A stretch of DNA of 64,000 nucleotides from Hydrogenophaga sp. 2FB (GTDB taxonomy: Bacteria > Pseudomonadota > Gammaproteobacteria > Burkholderiales > Burkholderiaceae_C). Positions 9,481 through 20,471 of this stretch are shown in pieces. How positions within the stretch are numbered: the stretch's first letter is position 1; each line of letters opens with the position of its first letter. The notes below the pieces were generated by a model that saw only the letters and a list, made by a program, of their open reading frames with translations, was not told the origin of the DNA and did no database searches. Location of the stretch: NCBI RefSeq assembly GCF_005503365.1, contig NZ_SCML01000020.1, positions 1-64,000 on the forward strand, read 5' to 3'. Both the position numbers and the translations under genes were made by a program.

Positions 9481-10401
9481 ATGGTCACCAAAAAACCCAA
9501 GGGCCTCGGCCGCGGACTCGAAGCCCTGCTGGGCCCCAAGGTGGAAGAGGGCGCAACGGCGCAGGCCGCCGTGGCCGGCTCGCCCAACGCGCTGCCGCTG
9601 ACCGAACTGGTCGCCGGCATCTACCAGCCGCGCACGCGCATGGACGAGGGCGCGCTGTACGAGCTGGCGGAGTCGATCAAGGCCCAGGGCGTGATGCAGC
9701 CGATCCTGGTGCGCCAGCTGGCCGACGGCCCGAACGCCGGCAAATACGAAATCATCGCGGGCGAGCGGCGCTTCCGTGCGTCGAAGCTGGCCGGCCTGGA
9801 CAGCGTGCCCGTGCTGGTGCGCGACGTGCCCAACGAGTCCGCCGCGGCCATGGCGCTGATCGAGAACATCCAGCGCGAAGACCTCAACCCGCTGGAAGAG
9901 GCCCATGGCTTGCAACGCCTGGTGAAAGAGTTTGGGCTTACTCACGAGCAGGCTGCCCAGGCGGTGGGCCGCTCGCGCAGCGCCGCGAGCAACCTGCTGC
10001 GCCTGCTGCAACTGGCCGAGCCGGTGCAGACCATGTTGATGGCCGGCGACCTCGACATGGGCCACGCGCGCGCGCTGCTGGCCCTGGACAAGGCCAGTCA
10101 GATCACGGCCGGCAACCAGATCTCGGCCAGGAAAATGTCGGTGCGCGAAGCCGAGAGCCTGGTGAAAAAGCTCGGTGCCGAGTTCGCGCTCGCACCGCAA
10201 AAGCTCAAGAAAGAGAAGTCGCGCGACATCCGCCGCGTGGAAGAAGAGCTGGCCGACCTGCTGACCGCCGAGGTCGAGGTGCGGGTGAAGAAGCGCGTGA
10301 AGCGCCACGGCCGCTTCGAAGAGATGGGCGAACTGGCAATTCAGTTCGGCTCGCTGGACGAGCTCAACGGCCTGATCGACAAGCTGCGCGGCGCGCGCTG
10401 A
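9481..10401 (+). CDS. parB: Chromosome partitioning protein ParB (Spo0J), CTPase and parS-binding protein
   Basis: 306 residues. The N-terminal region has IAGERRFRASKLAGL, the GERRxRA-type motif now known as the CTP-binding box. A helix-turn-helix follows (LTHEQAAQAVGRSRSAASNL) and then a C-terminal dimerisation segment. ParB loads at parS, spreads as a CTP-dependent clamp and recruits ParA and SMC. The start MVTKKPKGLGRGLEALLG is the usual ParB N-terminus with GAAGG upstream; the upstream in-frame ATG at 9463 would add six untypical residues. Four candidate parS sites lie within 3.3 kb. Confidence 0.97.
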   Translation: MVTKKPKGLGRGLEALLGPKVEEGATAQAAVAGSPNALPLTELVAGIYQPRTRMDEGALYELAESIKAQGVMQPILVRQLADGPNAGKYEIIAGERRFRASKLAGLDSVPVLVRDVPNESAAAMALIENIQREDLNPLEEAHGLQRLVKEFGLTHEQAAQAVGRSRSAASNLLRLLQLAEPVQTMLMAGDLDMGHARALLALDKASQITAGNQISARKMSVREAESLVKKLGAEFALAPQKLKKEKSRDIRRVEEELADLLTAEVEVRVKKRVKRHGRFEEMGELAIQFGSLDELNGLIDKLRGAR

Positions 10402-10402
10402 T

Positions 10403-11491
10403 TCAATCGCGGTTGCGGCGCTCGTCGCCGCGCCCGTTGCCGCCGCGCCCTCGTTCTTCCTCGAACCGCCGCTGACCGGGCTGCTCGCGGTCCTGACCCC
10501 GGTTCATGGGCTCGGCGCGTGTGGGCTGTTGCTGCTGTTGGGGTGGTTGCCGAGGCTGAAAGTCTGGTTGCCTCGGTGATTGCCATTGTGGTTGTTGCCG
10601 GGGCTCGGGCGCCGCGCGCCGTTCGGGTGCTTCAGGTCGGCGCTGCTCGGGTTCGAAGGGGCGCATCGGCGGCTGCGCCTCGCGCCTGTCGAAGCGAGGT
10701 TCGTTGCGCTCGACGGGCATGGGCGGCCGCTCGGCGCGCTCGGGTCGGCGCACACCGTCGGGCTCTCGTGGCGCCACCTGTTGCGGGGGCGCGGCGCGTT
10801 CGTCGAAGCGGGGTCCCGGGCGGTCCTGGCGCGGCATCGGCGCTGGTTCAACCCGATCGGGCCGGCGCACTTCCTCCCGCTGCAGCGGTCGGTTGTCGGG
10901 CCGTTGCGGTGATGCTGGCGGTGGCGGGGCCGCAAGCTGCGCCCGCACCGTCGGGTTGCGGGGCTGGTAGCGGTAGTGGTCGTTGCGGATGCGGTCTTGC
11001 ACCGCGAATTGCGGGTAGCGGCTCTGCGGGTACTTGCGCTGGTAGTCCGGCAGGGGAGCGGGGGCGGGTGCCTTGGCGCGGTCCCAGTGGTCCCACCCCG
11101 AGCGGCGCTGCGCCCAGCCGGGTCCCCAGTGATCACCCCAGCGCGGCGGCGCGTCGACCCGCCAGTAGGTGAAGTACATGGGCGGTCGGCGGTAGTAACG
11201 CACCGGCACGCGCAGCAGGTACACCGGCACGTACTCGGGTCCGATGATGAACCACGGTCCGTTGTACCAGCTGCTGTAGTACCAGTTGTCGTCCTCGAAG
11301 ACCCAGTACAGGCCGTCGTAGAAGAAGAAATTGCCCTGCACCTCTGGCGCGTAGTACACCGGGTAGCCGGGCACGAGTTGCAGTTGCGGGTACACCGGCA
11401 GGTGGATACCGATGTTGACGTAGACCTGGGCCTGCGCCGCGGGAGGGACGGGCAGCAGCAGGAGCGGCAGGGCGAGGAGCAGGTGGCGCAT
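10403..11491 (-). CDS. YXWGXW-repeat secreted protein with Pro/Arg/Gln-rich tail
   Basis: 362 residues with a clear signal peptide (MRHLLLALPLLLLPVPPAAQAQ). A compact aromatic region follows (about residues 22-130, rich in Tyr/Trp, including VFEDDNWYYSSWYNGPWFI and RWGDHWGPGW), resembling the YXWGXW domain. The remaining 230 residues are low-complexity, rich in Pro, Arg, Gln and Glu, and probably disordered. The product is presumably periplasmic or envelope-associated; no enzyme activity is known for the family. The stop is one base past the parB stop, tail to tail. Confidence 0.75.
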   Translation of the reverse strand: MRHLLLALPLLLLPVPPAAQAQVYVNIGIHLPVYPQLQLVPGYPVYYAPEVQGNFFFYDGLYWVFEDDNWYYSSWYNGPWFIIGPEYVPVYLLRVPVRYYRRPPMYFTYWRVDAPPRWGDHWGPGWAQRRSGWDHWDRAKAPAPAPLPDYQRKYPQSRYPQFAVQDRIRNDHYRYQPRNPTVRAQLAAPPPPASPQRPDNRPLQREEVRRPDRVEPAPMPRQDRPGPRFDERAAPPQQVAPREPDGVRRPERAERPPMPVERNEPRFDRREAQPPMRPFEPEQRRPEAPERRAAPEPRQQPQWQSPRQPDFQPRQPPQQQQQPTRAEPMNRGQDREQPGQRRFEEERGRGGNGRGDERRNRD

Positions 11492-11709
11492 GGCGGTCTC
11501 GATCCATCGAACGTGCTCACGCCACGGGCCTGCCGCGGAATGCGTGGGTCGGGCGCGAGCCACAGGATCAACATACGCCGAGGAGCGGGTGCGGTCAATG
11601 CGCTGGCGCACACACCCTGATCCGCTGCGCCGCCGGCCTGGCCGCTGAATGCAAGGGGCGTTCCAGCGGCTCAGCGCATGCCCAGGCCGGTCGGACCCGG
11701 ACGGACACA
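11492..11709. other. 218-base intergenic region upstream of the YXWGXW gene
   Basis: Lies between the start of the YXWGXW gene and the end of phoD, both on the minus strand. It should hold the promoter of the former and the transcript end of the latter. I see no convincing hairpin with a U-tract, RNA gene or short coding sequence here. Confidence 0.4.
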
Positions 11710-13332
11710 TCAACCCACTTGCTCGGTACCCGGTCGGCGGTCGTTCACGACGAAGCGCGCGAGCGTGCTCACGCCGCTGGCCTCTTTGCTCACGTCGTCC
11801 AGCACGCGCAAGCTCGTGGTCCATTCCGTGGGCGTGACGTCGGCGATCACATAGCCGCGCTGGTCGCTGCGCGCCAACAGGATGTGCGGGTTCTTCGCGC
11901 GGATGGCATCGGTGGTCGACTGCGCCACGCCGCTGGCCGAGCTGAGCGAGGTGCCGCAGAACTCGCTGGCGATCACCGGTGAATCGGGCCGCGCGAAATC
12001 GGCATGCACTTGGCACACATAGTTTTGATGGATGTCGCCGCCCAGAAAGACCGCATTGCGCGGTGCCTTGGCCTGCATCGCGTCCAGCACGCGCTGGCGC
12101 GCGGCCGGGTAGCCGTCCCACGTGTTGGGGTTGAAACTCTCTTCGGGCGCGGCCTTGTAGTTGCGCTGCGAGAAGATGGTCTGCTGCGCCAGCACGCTCC
12201 AGCGCGTGCGCTCGCCCGCGGCATCCTGCGCCAGGCCCTCGTCGAGCCACCGCTCCTGCACGGTGCCCAGCAGGGTGCGCTTGGGGTCGGCGCGCGCGGG
12301 GCAGGTCTGGTTGGAGATGGCGCCGCCCGCACGTTCGCCGGGCACGCGACACGCCTCCAGGTCGCGGAACTGCCGCGTGTCCATCATGTGGAAGGTGGCC
12401 AGGCGGCCGTAGGACGTGCGCGAATGGACACGCACGGCCTCGTTCGAGCCCAGGCCTTGCAGACCGCTCACGAGCGCGCTCGCGCGCAAGGGCATGTTCT
12501 CGTAGAAGGCCTGGTAGCCGCCCTGGCGGCGTTGCAGGAACGACGCCTCGCTGCCCGTGCCGAACAGGCCGGCGTAGTCGTTCTGCACTTCATGGTCGTC
12601 CCAGCTCACCACCCAGGGGCACGCCCGGTGCATCGCCTGCAGGTGCGGATCGCTCTTGTACAGCGCGTAGCGGTCGCGGTAGTCCTGCAGGTTCTCCGCC
12701 AGGCGCAGCGTGTGCGTGCGCGCCAGCGGTGTGGCAGGCGGCCTGGCCGGCATGGCGTATTCGTAGATGTAGTCGCCCAGGAACAGCACCAGGTCTGGGT
12801 TGTCCTTGGCCATGTGGCGGTAGCCGGCGTAATGGCCTTGCTCCCAGCGCTGGCAGGAGGCGTAGGCCAGGCGCATGCGCGCCACCAGCGCATCGGCGGC
12901 GGGCACGGTGCGGGTGCGCGCCACGGGGGTGACCGCGTCGCCATGCATGAAGCGGTAGAAGTACCAGCGGTCGGGCCGCAGGCCCGTCACCTCCACGTGC
13001 ACGCTGTGACCCAGCGCCGGCTCGGCCGTGGCCTGGCCCGATTGCACGATGCGCGTGAAGGCTTCGTCGTCCGCCACCTGCCATTGCACGGTCACGGGAC
13101 CGGTCAGCGGCGCGCCCTCGTGGGCCGCGCTCGCGATGCCGGGCACGGGGCCGCCCAGCAAGCGCGTCCACAGCACGAAGCCGTCCGCGCTGGGTGCGCC
13201 GCTGGCCACGCCCAGGGGAAAGAGGTGGCGCTGCCGCAGCGTCTGGGACCAGGCCCAGCGCGGCAGGCTGGTGGCCACGGCCGAGGCCGCAGCGAGGCGC
13301 AGCAGATCCCGCCGGTTCGATGGGTGTGTCAC
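11710..13332 (-). CDS. phoD: Alkaline phosphatase D (PhoD-like phosphodiesterase/phosphatase)
   Basis: 540 residues. The N-terminus NRRDLLRLAAASAVATS is a twin-arginine signal, so the enzyme is probably exported folded. PhoD metallophosphatase landmarks follow: GVASGAPSADGFVLWTRL, YASCQRWEQGHYAGYRHMA, FLGDYIYEYA, SWDDHEVQNDYAG and FLGGDIHQNYVC, giving the Asp/His metal ligands. PhoD enzymes are Ca/Fe-dependent phosphatases and phosphodiesterases used in phosphate scavenging. The start codon is GTG with GGGAGG three bases upstream. No Pho box is evident. Confidence 0.92.
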   Translation of the reverse strand: MTHPSNRRDLLRLAAASAVATSLPRWAWSQTLRQRHLFPLGVASGAPSADGFVLWTRLLGGPVPGIASAAHEGAPLTGPVTVQWQVADDEAFTRIVQSGQATAEPALGHSVHVEVTGLRPDRWYFYRFMHGDAVTPVARTRTVPAADALVARMRLAYASCQRWEQGHYAGYRHMAKDNPDLVLFLGDYIYEYAMPARPPATPLARTHTLRLAENLQDYRDRYALYKSDPHLQAMHRACPWVVSWDDHEVQNDYAGLFGTGSEASFLQRRQGGYQAFYENMPLRASALVSGLQGLGSNEAVRVHSRTSYGRLATFHMMDTRQFRDLEACRVPGERAGGAISNQTCPARADPKRTLLGTVQERWLDEGLAQDAAGERTRWSVLAQQTIFSQRNYKAAPEESFNPNTWDGYPAARQRVLDAMQAKAPRNAVFLGGDIHQNYVCQVHADFARPDSPVIASEFCGTSLSSASGVAQSTTDAIRAKNPHILLARSDQRGYVIADVTPTEWTTSLRVLDDVSKEASGVSTLARFVVNDRRPGTEQVG

Positions 13333-13386
13333 TTTCCTCCCACTTGCGCAACGCGCGTCGCGCCCCGCTGAGTGCCGGGGTGCGGC

Positions 13387-14826
13387 TCAGAGCGCGAAGA
13401 TCTTCCCCGGGTTCAGGATGTTGTCCGGGTCGAGCGCGCGCTTGATGGTGCGCATCATGTCGACCGCGCCGGCGCCGGCTTCGGTGACCAGGAAGTCCAT
13501 CTTGTGCAGACCCACGCCGTGCTCGCCGGTGCAGGTGCCTTCCAGGCTGAGCGCGCGCGCCACCAGCTTGTGGTTGAGCTCCTCGGCCAGCGTGTGTTCC
13601 TCGGGCTTGTGGGGGTCGATCAGGTAACCGAAGTGGAAGTTGCCGTCGCCCACGTGGCCGACCAGGAAATACGGCAGGCCCGAGGCGTCGGCCTCGGCCA
13701 CCGAGTCGAGCAGGCAGTCGGCCAGGCGCGAGATCGGCACGCAGGTATCGGTGGAGATCGCGCGGCAGCCCGGCTTGCTCTGGATCGCGGCAAAGTAGGC
13801 GTTGTGCCGCGCAGTCCACAGGCGCGTGCGCTCCTCCGGCGTGTCGGCCCATTCGAACGCGTTGCCGCCGAATTCGCTGGCGATCTCCTGCACCGTCTCG
13901 GCCTGCTCCTTCACGCTCAATGGCGAGCCGTGGAACTCCATGAGCAACATGTTTTCTTCGCGCAGGCCCAGCTTGCTGTGCACGTTGACCATGCGCACGC
14001 TGTTGTGGTCGATCAGCTCGCAGCGCGCAATGGGCACGCCCAGCTGGATCACCTGGATGACGGTGCGCACGGCGGCCTCGATGGTCGGGAACGAGCAGGT
14101 GGCGGCCGAAATGGCTTCGGGCAGGGGATAGAGCTTGAGCGTGATTTCGGTGATCACGCCCAACGTGCCTTCGCTGCCCACCATCAGGCGCGTGAGGTCG
14201 TAGCCGGCGCTGCTTTTCTTGGCGCGGGACCCCGTGCGGATGACCTCGCCGCGCGCCGTGACCACTTCGAGCGCGAGCGCGTTGTCGCGCATGGTGCCGT
14301 AGCGCACCGCGTTCGTGCCGCTGGCGCGTGTGGCGCACATGCCGCCGATGGAAGCGTCCGCGCCCGGGTCGATCGGGAAGAACAGGCCTTCGCTCTTGAC
14401 CGCCTCGTTGACGGCCTTGCGCGTCACGCCGGGCTGCACCGTCACCGTGAGGTCTTCGGCGTTGATCGACAGCACGTTGTTCATGCGGCTCAGGTCGATG
14501 CTGATGCCGCCTTGCACCGCGAGCAGGTGGCCTTCGAGCGACGAGCCCGCGCCAAAGGGAATCACCGGAACCCGGTACTGCGCGGCCAGTGCGACGGTGT
14601 CGGCCACGTCCTGCGTGCTTTGCGCGAAGACCACCGCCACCGGGGGCGGCACCTCGTAGACCGACTCGTCGCGGCCATGTTGTTCGCGCACCGCCATCGC
14701 GGTGGAACACTGGGCGCCAAACCGGGCCTGCAGCGCCGCGAGGAACTCGGGTGCAATGGCGCGCTGGTGGACCTCGGGCGCGAGATGGTTCAGGGTGGCG
14801 GGGGCGTTCATGGGGCTTGTCTCCAA
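13387..14826 (-). CDS. FAD-binding D-lactate/glycolate-type oxidoreductase (GlcD/DLD family)
   Basis: 479 residues. An N-terminal PCMH-type FAD-binding domain carries VPVIPFGAGSSLEGHLLAV and the GADASIGGMCATRASGTNAV loop. The C-terminal FAD-oxidase domain has VGHVGDGNFHF (metal/active-site His) and TCTGEHGVGLHKM. The family oxidises D-2-hydroxyacids such as D-lactate or glycolate and passes electrons to cytochrome c or quinone. METSPMNAP may start at either Met (14826 or 14811). A close paralogue lies at 62201-63649. Substrate is not determinable from sequence. Confidence 0.88.
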   Translation of the reverse strand: METSPMNAPATLNHLAPEVHQRAIAPEFLAALQARFGAQCSTAMAVREQHGRDESVYEVPPPVAVVFAQSTQDVADTVALAAQYRVPVIPFGAGSSLEGHLLAVQGGISIDLSRMNNVLSINAEDLTVTVQPGVTRKAVNEAVKSEGLFFPIDPGADASIGGMCATRASGTNAVRYGTMRDNALALEVVTARGEVIRTGSRAKKSSAGYDLTRLMVGSEGTLGVITEITLKLYPLPEAISAATCSFPTIEAAVRTVIQVIQLGVPIARCELIDHNSVRMVNVHSKLGLREENMLLMEFHGSPLSVKEQAETVQEIASEFGGNAFEWADTPEERTRLWTARHNAYFAAIQSKPGCRAISTDTCVPISRLADCLLDSVAEADASGLPYFLVGHVGDGNFHFGYLIDPHKPEEHTLAEELNHKLVARALSLEGTCTGEHGVGLHKMDFLVTEAGAGAVDMMRTIKRALDPDNILNPGKIFAL

Positions 14827-14896
14827 TCGCGGTGGGGAAATCCGCCGGCCAGTTTACGCCCTGGCACCGCCCCTGTGCGGCGCCTCGCAGGCCCCA

Positions 14897-15124
14897 TCAG
14901 AGCCGCTGCGCCGTGGGGACGATCGTGCGGGAAGACAAGGGGACCGGGCGGGGCGCATCGGTCAGGCGCGAGGGCGTGAACGCCGAGATGGCATGGCGCG
15001 TGGGCGGGGCGACCTGCACGCTGACGATACCGGCCAGTCCCAGCGCGCAGGCGGCGATCAGTCGCACGCTGCGTTGCTCGAATTCGGAAACGGACAAAGG
15101 GGACTGGATGCGAAATCGGGACAT
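14897..15124 (-). CDS. Small single-span membrane protein of unknown function
   Basis: 75 residues. One hydrophobic segment, VRLIAACALGLAGIVSVQVA (about residues 20-39), follows a polar N-terminus; the tail is Ser/Pro/Arg-rich. A good AGGAG lies eight bases before the ATG, which supports real translation. No family recognised. It stands alone, upstream of the minus-strand oxidase gene and divergent from the adenosyltransferase gene. Confidence 0.6.
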   Translation of the reverse strand: MSRFRIQSPLSVSEFEQRSVRLIAACALGLAGIVSVQVAPPTRHAISAFTPSRLTDAPRPVPLSSRTIVPTAQRL

Positions 15125-15337
15125 GAGAGGACTCCTGTCGAAAGGTTGGAACGAGGGGGCATTACCGCCCGGTTCGCGCCCATGTGCCAGCGCTTTTGCC
15201 TGCCGTTGCCTGCGTCAATAGTCCTTTGCCTCGCTCACATTTCCCTGCATGTCGTTACGGGTGCACCCGCTCACGCACAATGGGTGCCGTTTCAAGGTTT
15301 TACATCCATCCGCAGCGAGAAAGAGAGAGGCAAACCC
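15125..15337. other. 213-base divergent intergenic region upstream of the adenosyltransferase gene
   Basis: Separates the small membrane protein gene from the cobalamin adenosyltransferase gene and must contain promoters for both. I looked for B12-riboswitch features and did not find them. AGAGAGAGG just before 15338 is the likely ribosome-binding site. Confidence 0.35.
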
Positions 15338-15907
15338 ATGGGCAACCGACTTACCCAGATCGCCACCCGCACCGGCGACGCCGGCACCACCGGCCTGGGC
15401 GACAACACCCGCGTCTCCAAGGACAGCCTGCGCGTGCACGCGATGGGCGATGTCGACGAACTCAACTCGCACATCGGCATGCTGCTGTGCGAAGACGTGC
15501 CCGACGGCGTGCGGCTGGTGCTGGTGGAGATCCAGCACCAGCTCTTCAACCTGGGCGGCGAGCTGTCCATTCCCGGTTTCGAGTTGCTCAAGCCCGAGGC
15601 CGTGCTCGCGCTCGACCAGGCGCTGGCGACCTACAACGAAACGCTGCCGCGGCTGCAGGAGTTCATCCTGCCCGCGGGCAACCGCGCGGCCAGCCAGGCG
15701 CACGTGTGCCGCACCGTGGCGCGCCGCGCCGAACGCGCCGTGGTGGCGCTGGGCGACGCGGAAGATCTGAAGGAAACACCGCGCCAGTACCTCAACCGCC
15801 TGAGCGATCTGATGTTCGTGCTCGCGCGCGTGCTCAACCGCATGAACGGCGGCGACGACGTGTACTGGAAGAGCGAGCGCCTGGCCAAGTCCAACGACGC
15901 ACCATGA
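15338..15907 (+). CDS. PduO-type cob(I)alamin adenosyltransferase
   Basis: 189 residues. The N-terminal ATP-binding signature ATRTGDAGTTGLGDNTRVSKD and the C-terminal PAGNRAASQAHVCRTVARRAER and YLNRLSDLMFVLARV are diagnostic of the PduO/MMAB class, which makes adenosylcobalamin from cob(I)alamin and ATP. It overlaps the next gene by four bases (ATGA). No B12-dependent mutase lies nearby, although half of a B12-dependent methionine synthase is in the window. Confidence 0.93.
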   Translation: MGNRLTQIATRTGDAGTTGLGDNTRVSKDSLRVHAMGDVDELNSHIGMLLCEDVPDGVRLVLVEIQHQLFNLGGELSIPGFELLKPEAVLALDQALATYNETLPRLQEFILPAGNRAASQAHVCRTVARRAERAVVALGDAEDLKETPRQYLNRLSDLMFVLARVLNRMNGGDDVYWKSERLAKSNDAP

Positions 15908-16257
15908 AAGCCACGGCGCTGGTGGCACTGGGCGTCGCTGCCCTGTGCGTGGGTCCTGCGGTGGCGCAGGGCAAGAAGGCGGCCAACAACAAGCCCAGCG
16001 AAGTGACGCTGGTGTGCGAGGCCGCCTACCAGCCCGCGCGCACCACCTGGACGCGCAGCGTGCGCATCGGCTACGACAAGAAGCGCGTGCGCTCGGTGCA
16101 CATCGACGGCGTGCCGGTCTACAGCTTCTCGGTGCAGGACACGGTGATCCTCACCTCGATCGACAACGAGCGCATCCAGATCGACACCGCCACCCAGACC
16201 TGGACCAGCGATTTTCGTGGGCAGGCGACCGCGCAGGGGCGGTGCGAGCGGAGTTAG
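15904..16257 (+). CDS. Conserved exported protein of unknown function
   Basis: 117 residues with a signal peptide (MKATALVALGVAALCVGPAVAQ). The mature part is about 95 residues, apparently beta-rich, with one cysteine pair candidate (VCEAAY and GRCERS). No family recognised. The start overlaps the adenosyltransferase stop (ATGA), so it is translationally coupled, but nothing in it suggests a cobalamin role. Confidence 0.72.
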   Translation: MKATALVALGVAALCVGPAVAQGKKAANNKPSEVTLVCEAAYQPARTTWTRSVRIGYDKKRVRSVHIDGVPVYSFSVQDTVILTSIDNERIQIDTATQTWTSDFRGQATAQGRCERS

Positions 16258-16281
16258 CGGAACTGGCCGCGGCACGCGGCG

Positions 16282-18561
<2,280 letters not shown>

Positions 18562-18646
18562 GGCCCGATTACAGACCCTGGAGTTGCTTCAGGGTCAAGC
18601 GGCCCCGCCGGATAGCCCTGACGCCAGGGGCGTCTTTCGCGTGGGC

Positions 18647-19069
18647 TTACCTCGGTGCCAACACCGCCATCGTGATCCGCGAGACGCAGGTCAACTCGCC
18701 CGCGTCGTTCGTCAGGTCGATCTGCCAGACCTGCGTGGTGCGCCCGACGTGCACCGGGCGTGTGATGCCGGTCACCCAGCCGCTGATGGCGCCCTTCAGG
18801 TGGTTGGCGTTGATGTCCAGCCCCACCGCGCGGTGGCCTTCGGGGCAGCTGTAGGCCGCGCCGCACGAGCCCAGCGTTTCCGCCAGCACCACGCTCACAC
18901 CGCCGTGCAGCAGGCCGTAGGGCTGTTTGGTGCGCGTGTCGACCGGCACGCGCGCGCGGATGAAGTCGGGACCGACCTCGAGGAATTCGATGCCGAGGTG
19001 CTGCACGGCGGTGCCGTGGTGGATGGCGGTCAGTTCTTCCACCGAGATGGGTTTTTTCCAGAGGGACAA
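18647..19069 (-). CDS. Hotdog-fold thioesterase (MenI/YdiI-like)
   Basis: 140 residues. HHGTAVQHLGIEFLEVG, then PYGLLHGGVSVVLAETLGSCGA with the catalytic-type Glu, and GLDINANHLKGA are typical of acyl-CoA thioesterases of the YdiI/MenI/PaaI group. I chose a TTG start at 19069 (MSLWKKPISVEEL) because AGGAG lies eight bases upstream and the length then equals the family's usual 137-145. Upstream in-frame ATGs would add about 50 residues with no family similarity. Substrate unknown. Confidence 0.85.
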   Translation of the reverse strand: MSLWKKPISVEELTAIHHGTAVQHLGIEFLEVGPDFIRARVPVDTRTKQPYGLLHGGVSVVLAETLGSCGAAYSCPEGHRAVGLDINANHLKGAISGWVTGITRPVHVGRTTQVWQIDLTNDAGELTCVSRITMAVLAPR

Positions 19070-19187
19070 GGTCGGGCTCCTGTGAGTGAGGCCACCACTA
19101 TAGGAAATATCCGGCGCCCCACGCGGCATGCACCTACACGGCAAGTCCGGCCGCGCCCGCAGGATGCACCCTGGAGCACCGTCCGCC

Positions 19188-20468
19188 ATGAAACCCGCCA
19201 CCCGCCGTTGGGTCATTGCCGCCACCGCCCTCGTCGCGCTGTTGGTGGCGGGGGTGTGGCTGGTGGCGCGGTCCTACGTGCCCAGCAACGAAGAACTCGC
19301 GCGACGGGTCGAGAAGGAATTTGAAGAACGCCTGGGGCATCCGCTCGTCGTGCGGGAAGCGCGCTGGCGTGTGCGCGGCACGCCGGTGATCGAGCTGCTG
19401 GACGCGCACACCGTTCAGCCTGGCGACGAGGCGATTCGCATGCGCCGCCTGGCCATCTATCCCCAACTCTTGCCCTTGCTGGACAAGCGCCTCGTCATCG
19501 ACCGCCTGGAGATCGACGGCGCCGAGGTGCCGCGCGGGGCATTGGCCGCCTACCGCAACCGGACGCAGGATGCGCAGGGCGCCACGGTGGTGCTGCGATC
19601 CCTGGTCTTCAAGGACCTGACGTACACCTCGTACAGCGGCGTGCCCGTGCGTTACGACGGTGAGATCGCGTTCGACGACACCGACCGCCTGCCGCGCCGC
19701 CTGCTGCTGCGCCGTCCCGAGGCCCGCAGCGCGGCCGTGCTGGAGGCCACGCGCGAGGGCAAGACCGACGACGGCGCCGATGTCTACCGGCTGCAGCTGC
19801 AGGCCGGTGGCGGTACGGCGCGCGGCCAGGCGCGGCTGGCCATCTCGAAGCGGGGCCACATGACGCTCACGGGCGAACTGTCGCCGCGCCAGGTGGAGAT
19901 ACAGGCCCTGCTCGAGAGCTTCAACCGGCGCGCCTTCATCGGTGGCCTGGCATCGGGCGAGACCACGCTGCGCGCCGAGGGCGAGACCGTGGGTGAGCTG
20001 TTTCGCGCACTGCGCACGCGCAGCACCTTGCAGGTGGAGCGCGCACGCCTGTTGCGCATCGACCTGGACAAGGCGGTCAAATCGCTGGGCGAAGACCGCG
20101 CCGGCGAGACGCCGCTGGACAGCCTGGGTGGCGTCATGGTCACGCAGAACACGGCCCAGGGCCTGAAGACCACGTTCACGCAGGTGAAGGCGGTGGCCGA
20201 CACCTACAGCGCCACCGGCGAGGCCACGCTGTACCGCGGCCAGATCGAAGCGCGGGGCAGGCTGGAAGCGGGTGGCGGCGTGGTGGAAGTGCCTTTCGCG
20301 GCGCACGGGCCGACACGGGACCCCACCTTCGAGATGGCCTGGGGCTCGATCGCCGGGGCAGCCATCGGCACGGCGGTCTTGCCCGGCATCGGGACCTTCC
20401 TGGGGGCCAAGATCGGCGGGGCGATGAGCGATCCGCCGCCGACCCCGCCGCCGCGTCAGCGGCGGTGA
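19188..20468 (+). CDS. AsmA-like inner-membrane-anchored protein
   Basis: 426 residues. One N-terminal transmembrane helix (WVIAATALVALLVAGVWLVA) is followed by a long beta-rich periplasmic region with AsmA-like patterns such as VIDRLEIDGAEVPRG. The extreme C-terminus has a Gly/Ala hydrophobic stretch (GSIAGAAIGTAVLPGIGTFL) and a Pro-rich tail. AsmA-type proteins act in the envelope, some as lipid-transfer bridges, but assignment here rests on weak pattern similarity. Starts at 19128 and 19164 are possible; 19188 has GGAG nearby and leads directly into the anchor. Confidence 0.62.
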   Translation: MKPATRRWVIAATALVALLVAGVWLVARSYVPSNEELARRVEKEFEERLGHPLVVREARWRVRGTPVIELLDAHTVQPGDEAIRMRRLAIYPQLLPLLDKRLVIDRLEIDGAEVPRGALAAYRNRTQDAQGATVVLRSLVFKDLTYTSYSGVPVRYDGEIAFDDTDRLPRRLLLRRPEARSAAVLEATREGKTDDGADVYRLQLQAGGGTARGQARLAISKRGHMTLTGELSPRQVEIQALLESFNRRAFIGGLASGETTLRAEGETVGELFRALRTRSTLQVERARLLRIDLDKAVKSLGEDRAGETPLDSLGGVMVTQNTAQGLKTTFTQVKAVADTYSATGEATLYRGQIEARGRLEAGGGVVEVPFAAHGPTRDPTFEMAWGSIAGAAIGTAVLPGIGTFLGAKIGGAMSDPPPTPPPRQRR

Positions 20469-20471
20469 GGC

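Noticed and set aside
12590-14710. Long antisense-frame reading frame across phoD and the FAD oxidase
   Set aside because: Arg/Ala/Gly-rich composition and full overlap with two well-supported genes in other frames.
15125-15337. Cobalamin riboswitch upstream of the adenosyltransferase gene
   Set aside because: No B12-box-like conserved sequence or plausible aptamer seen.
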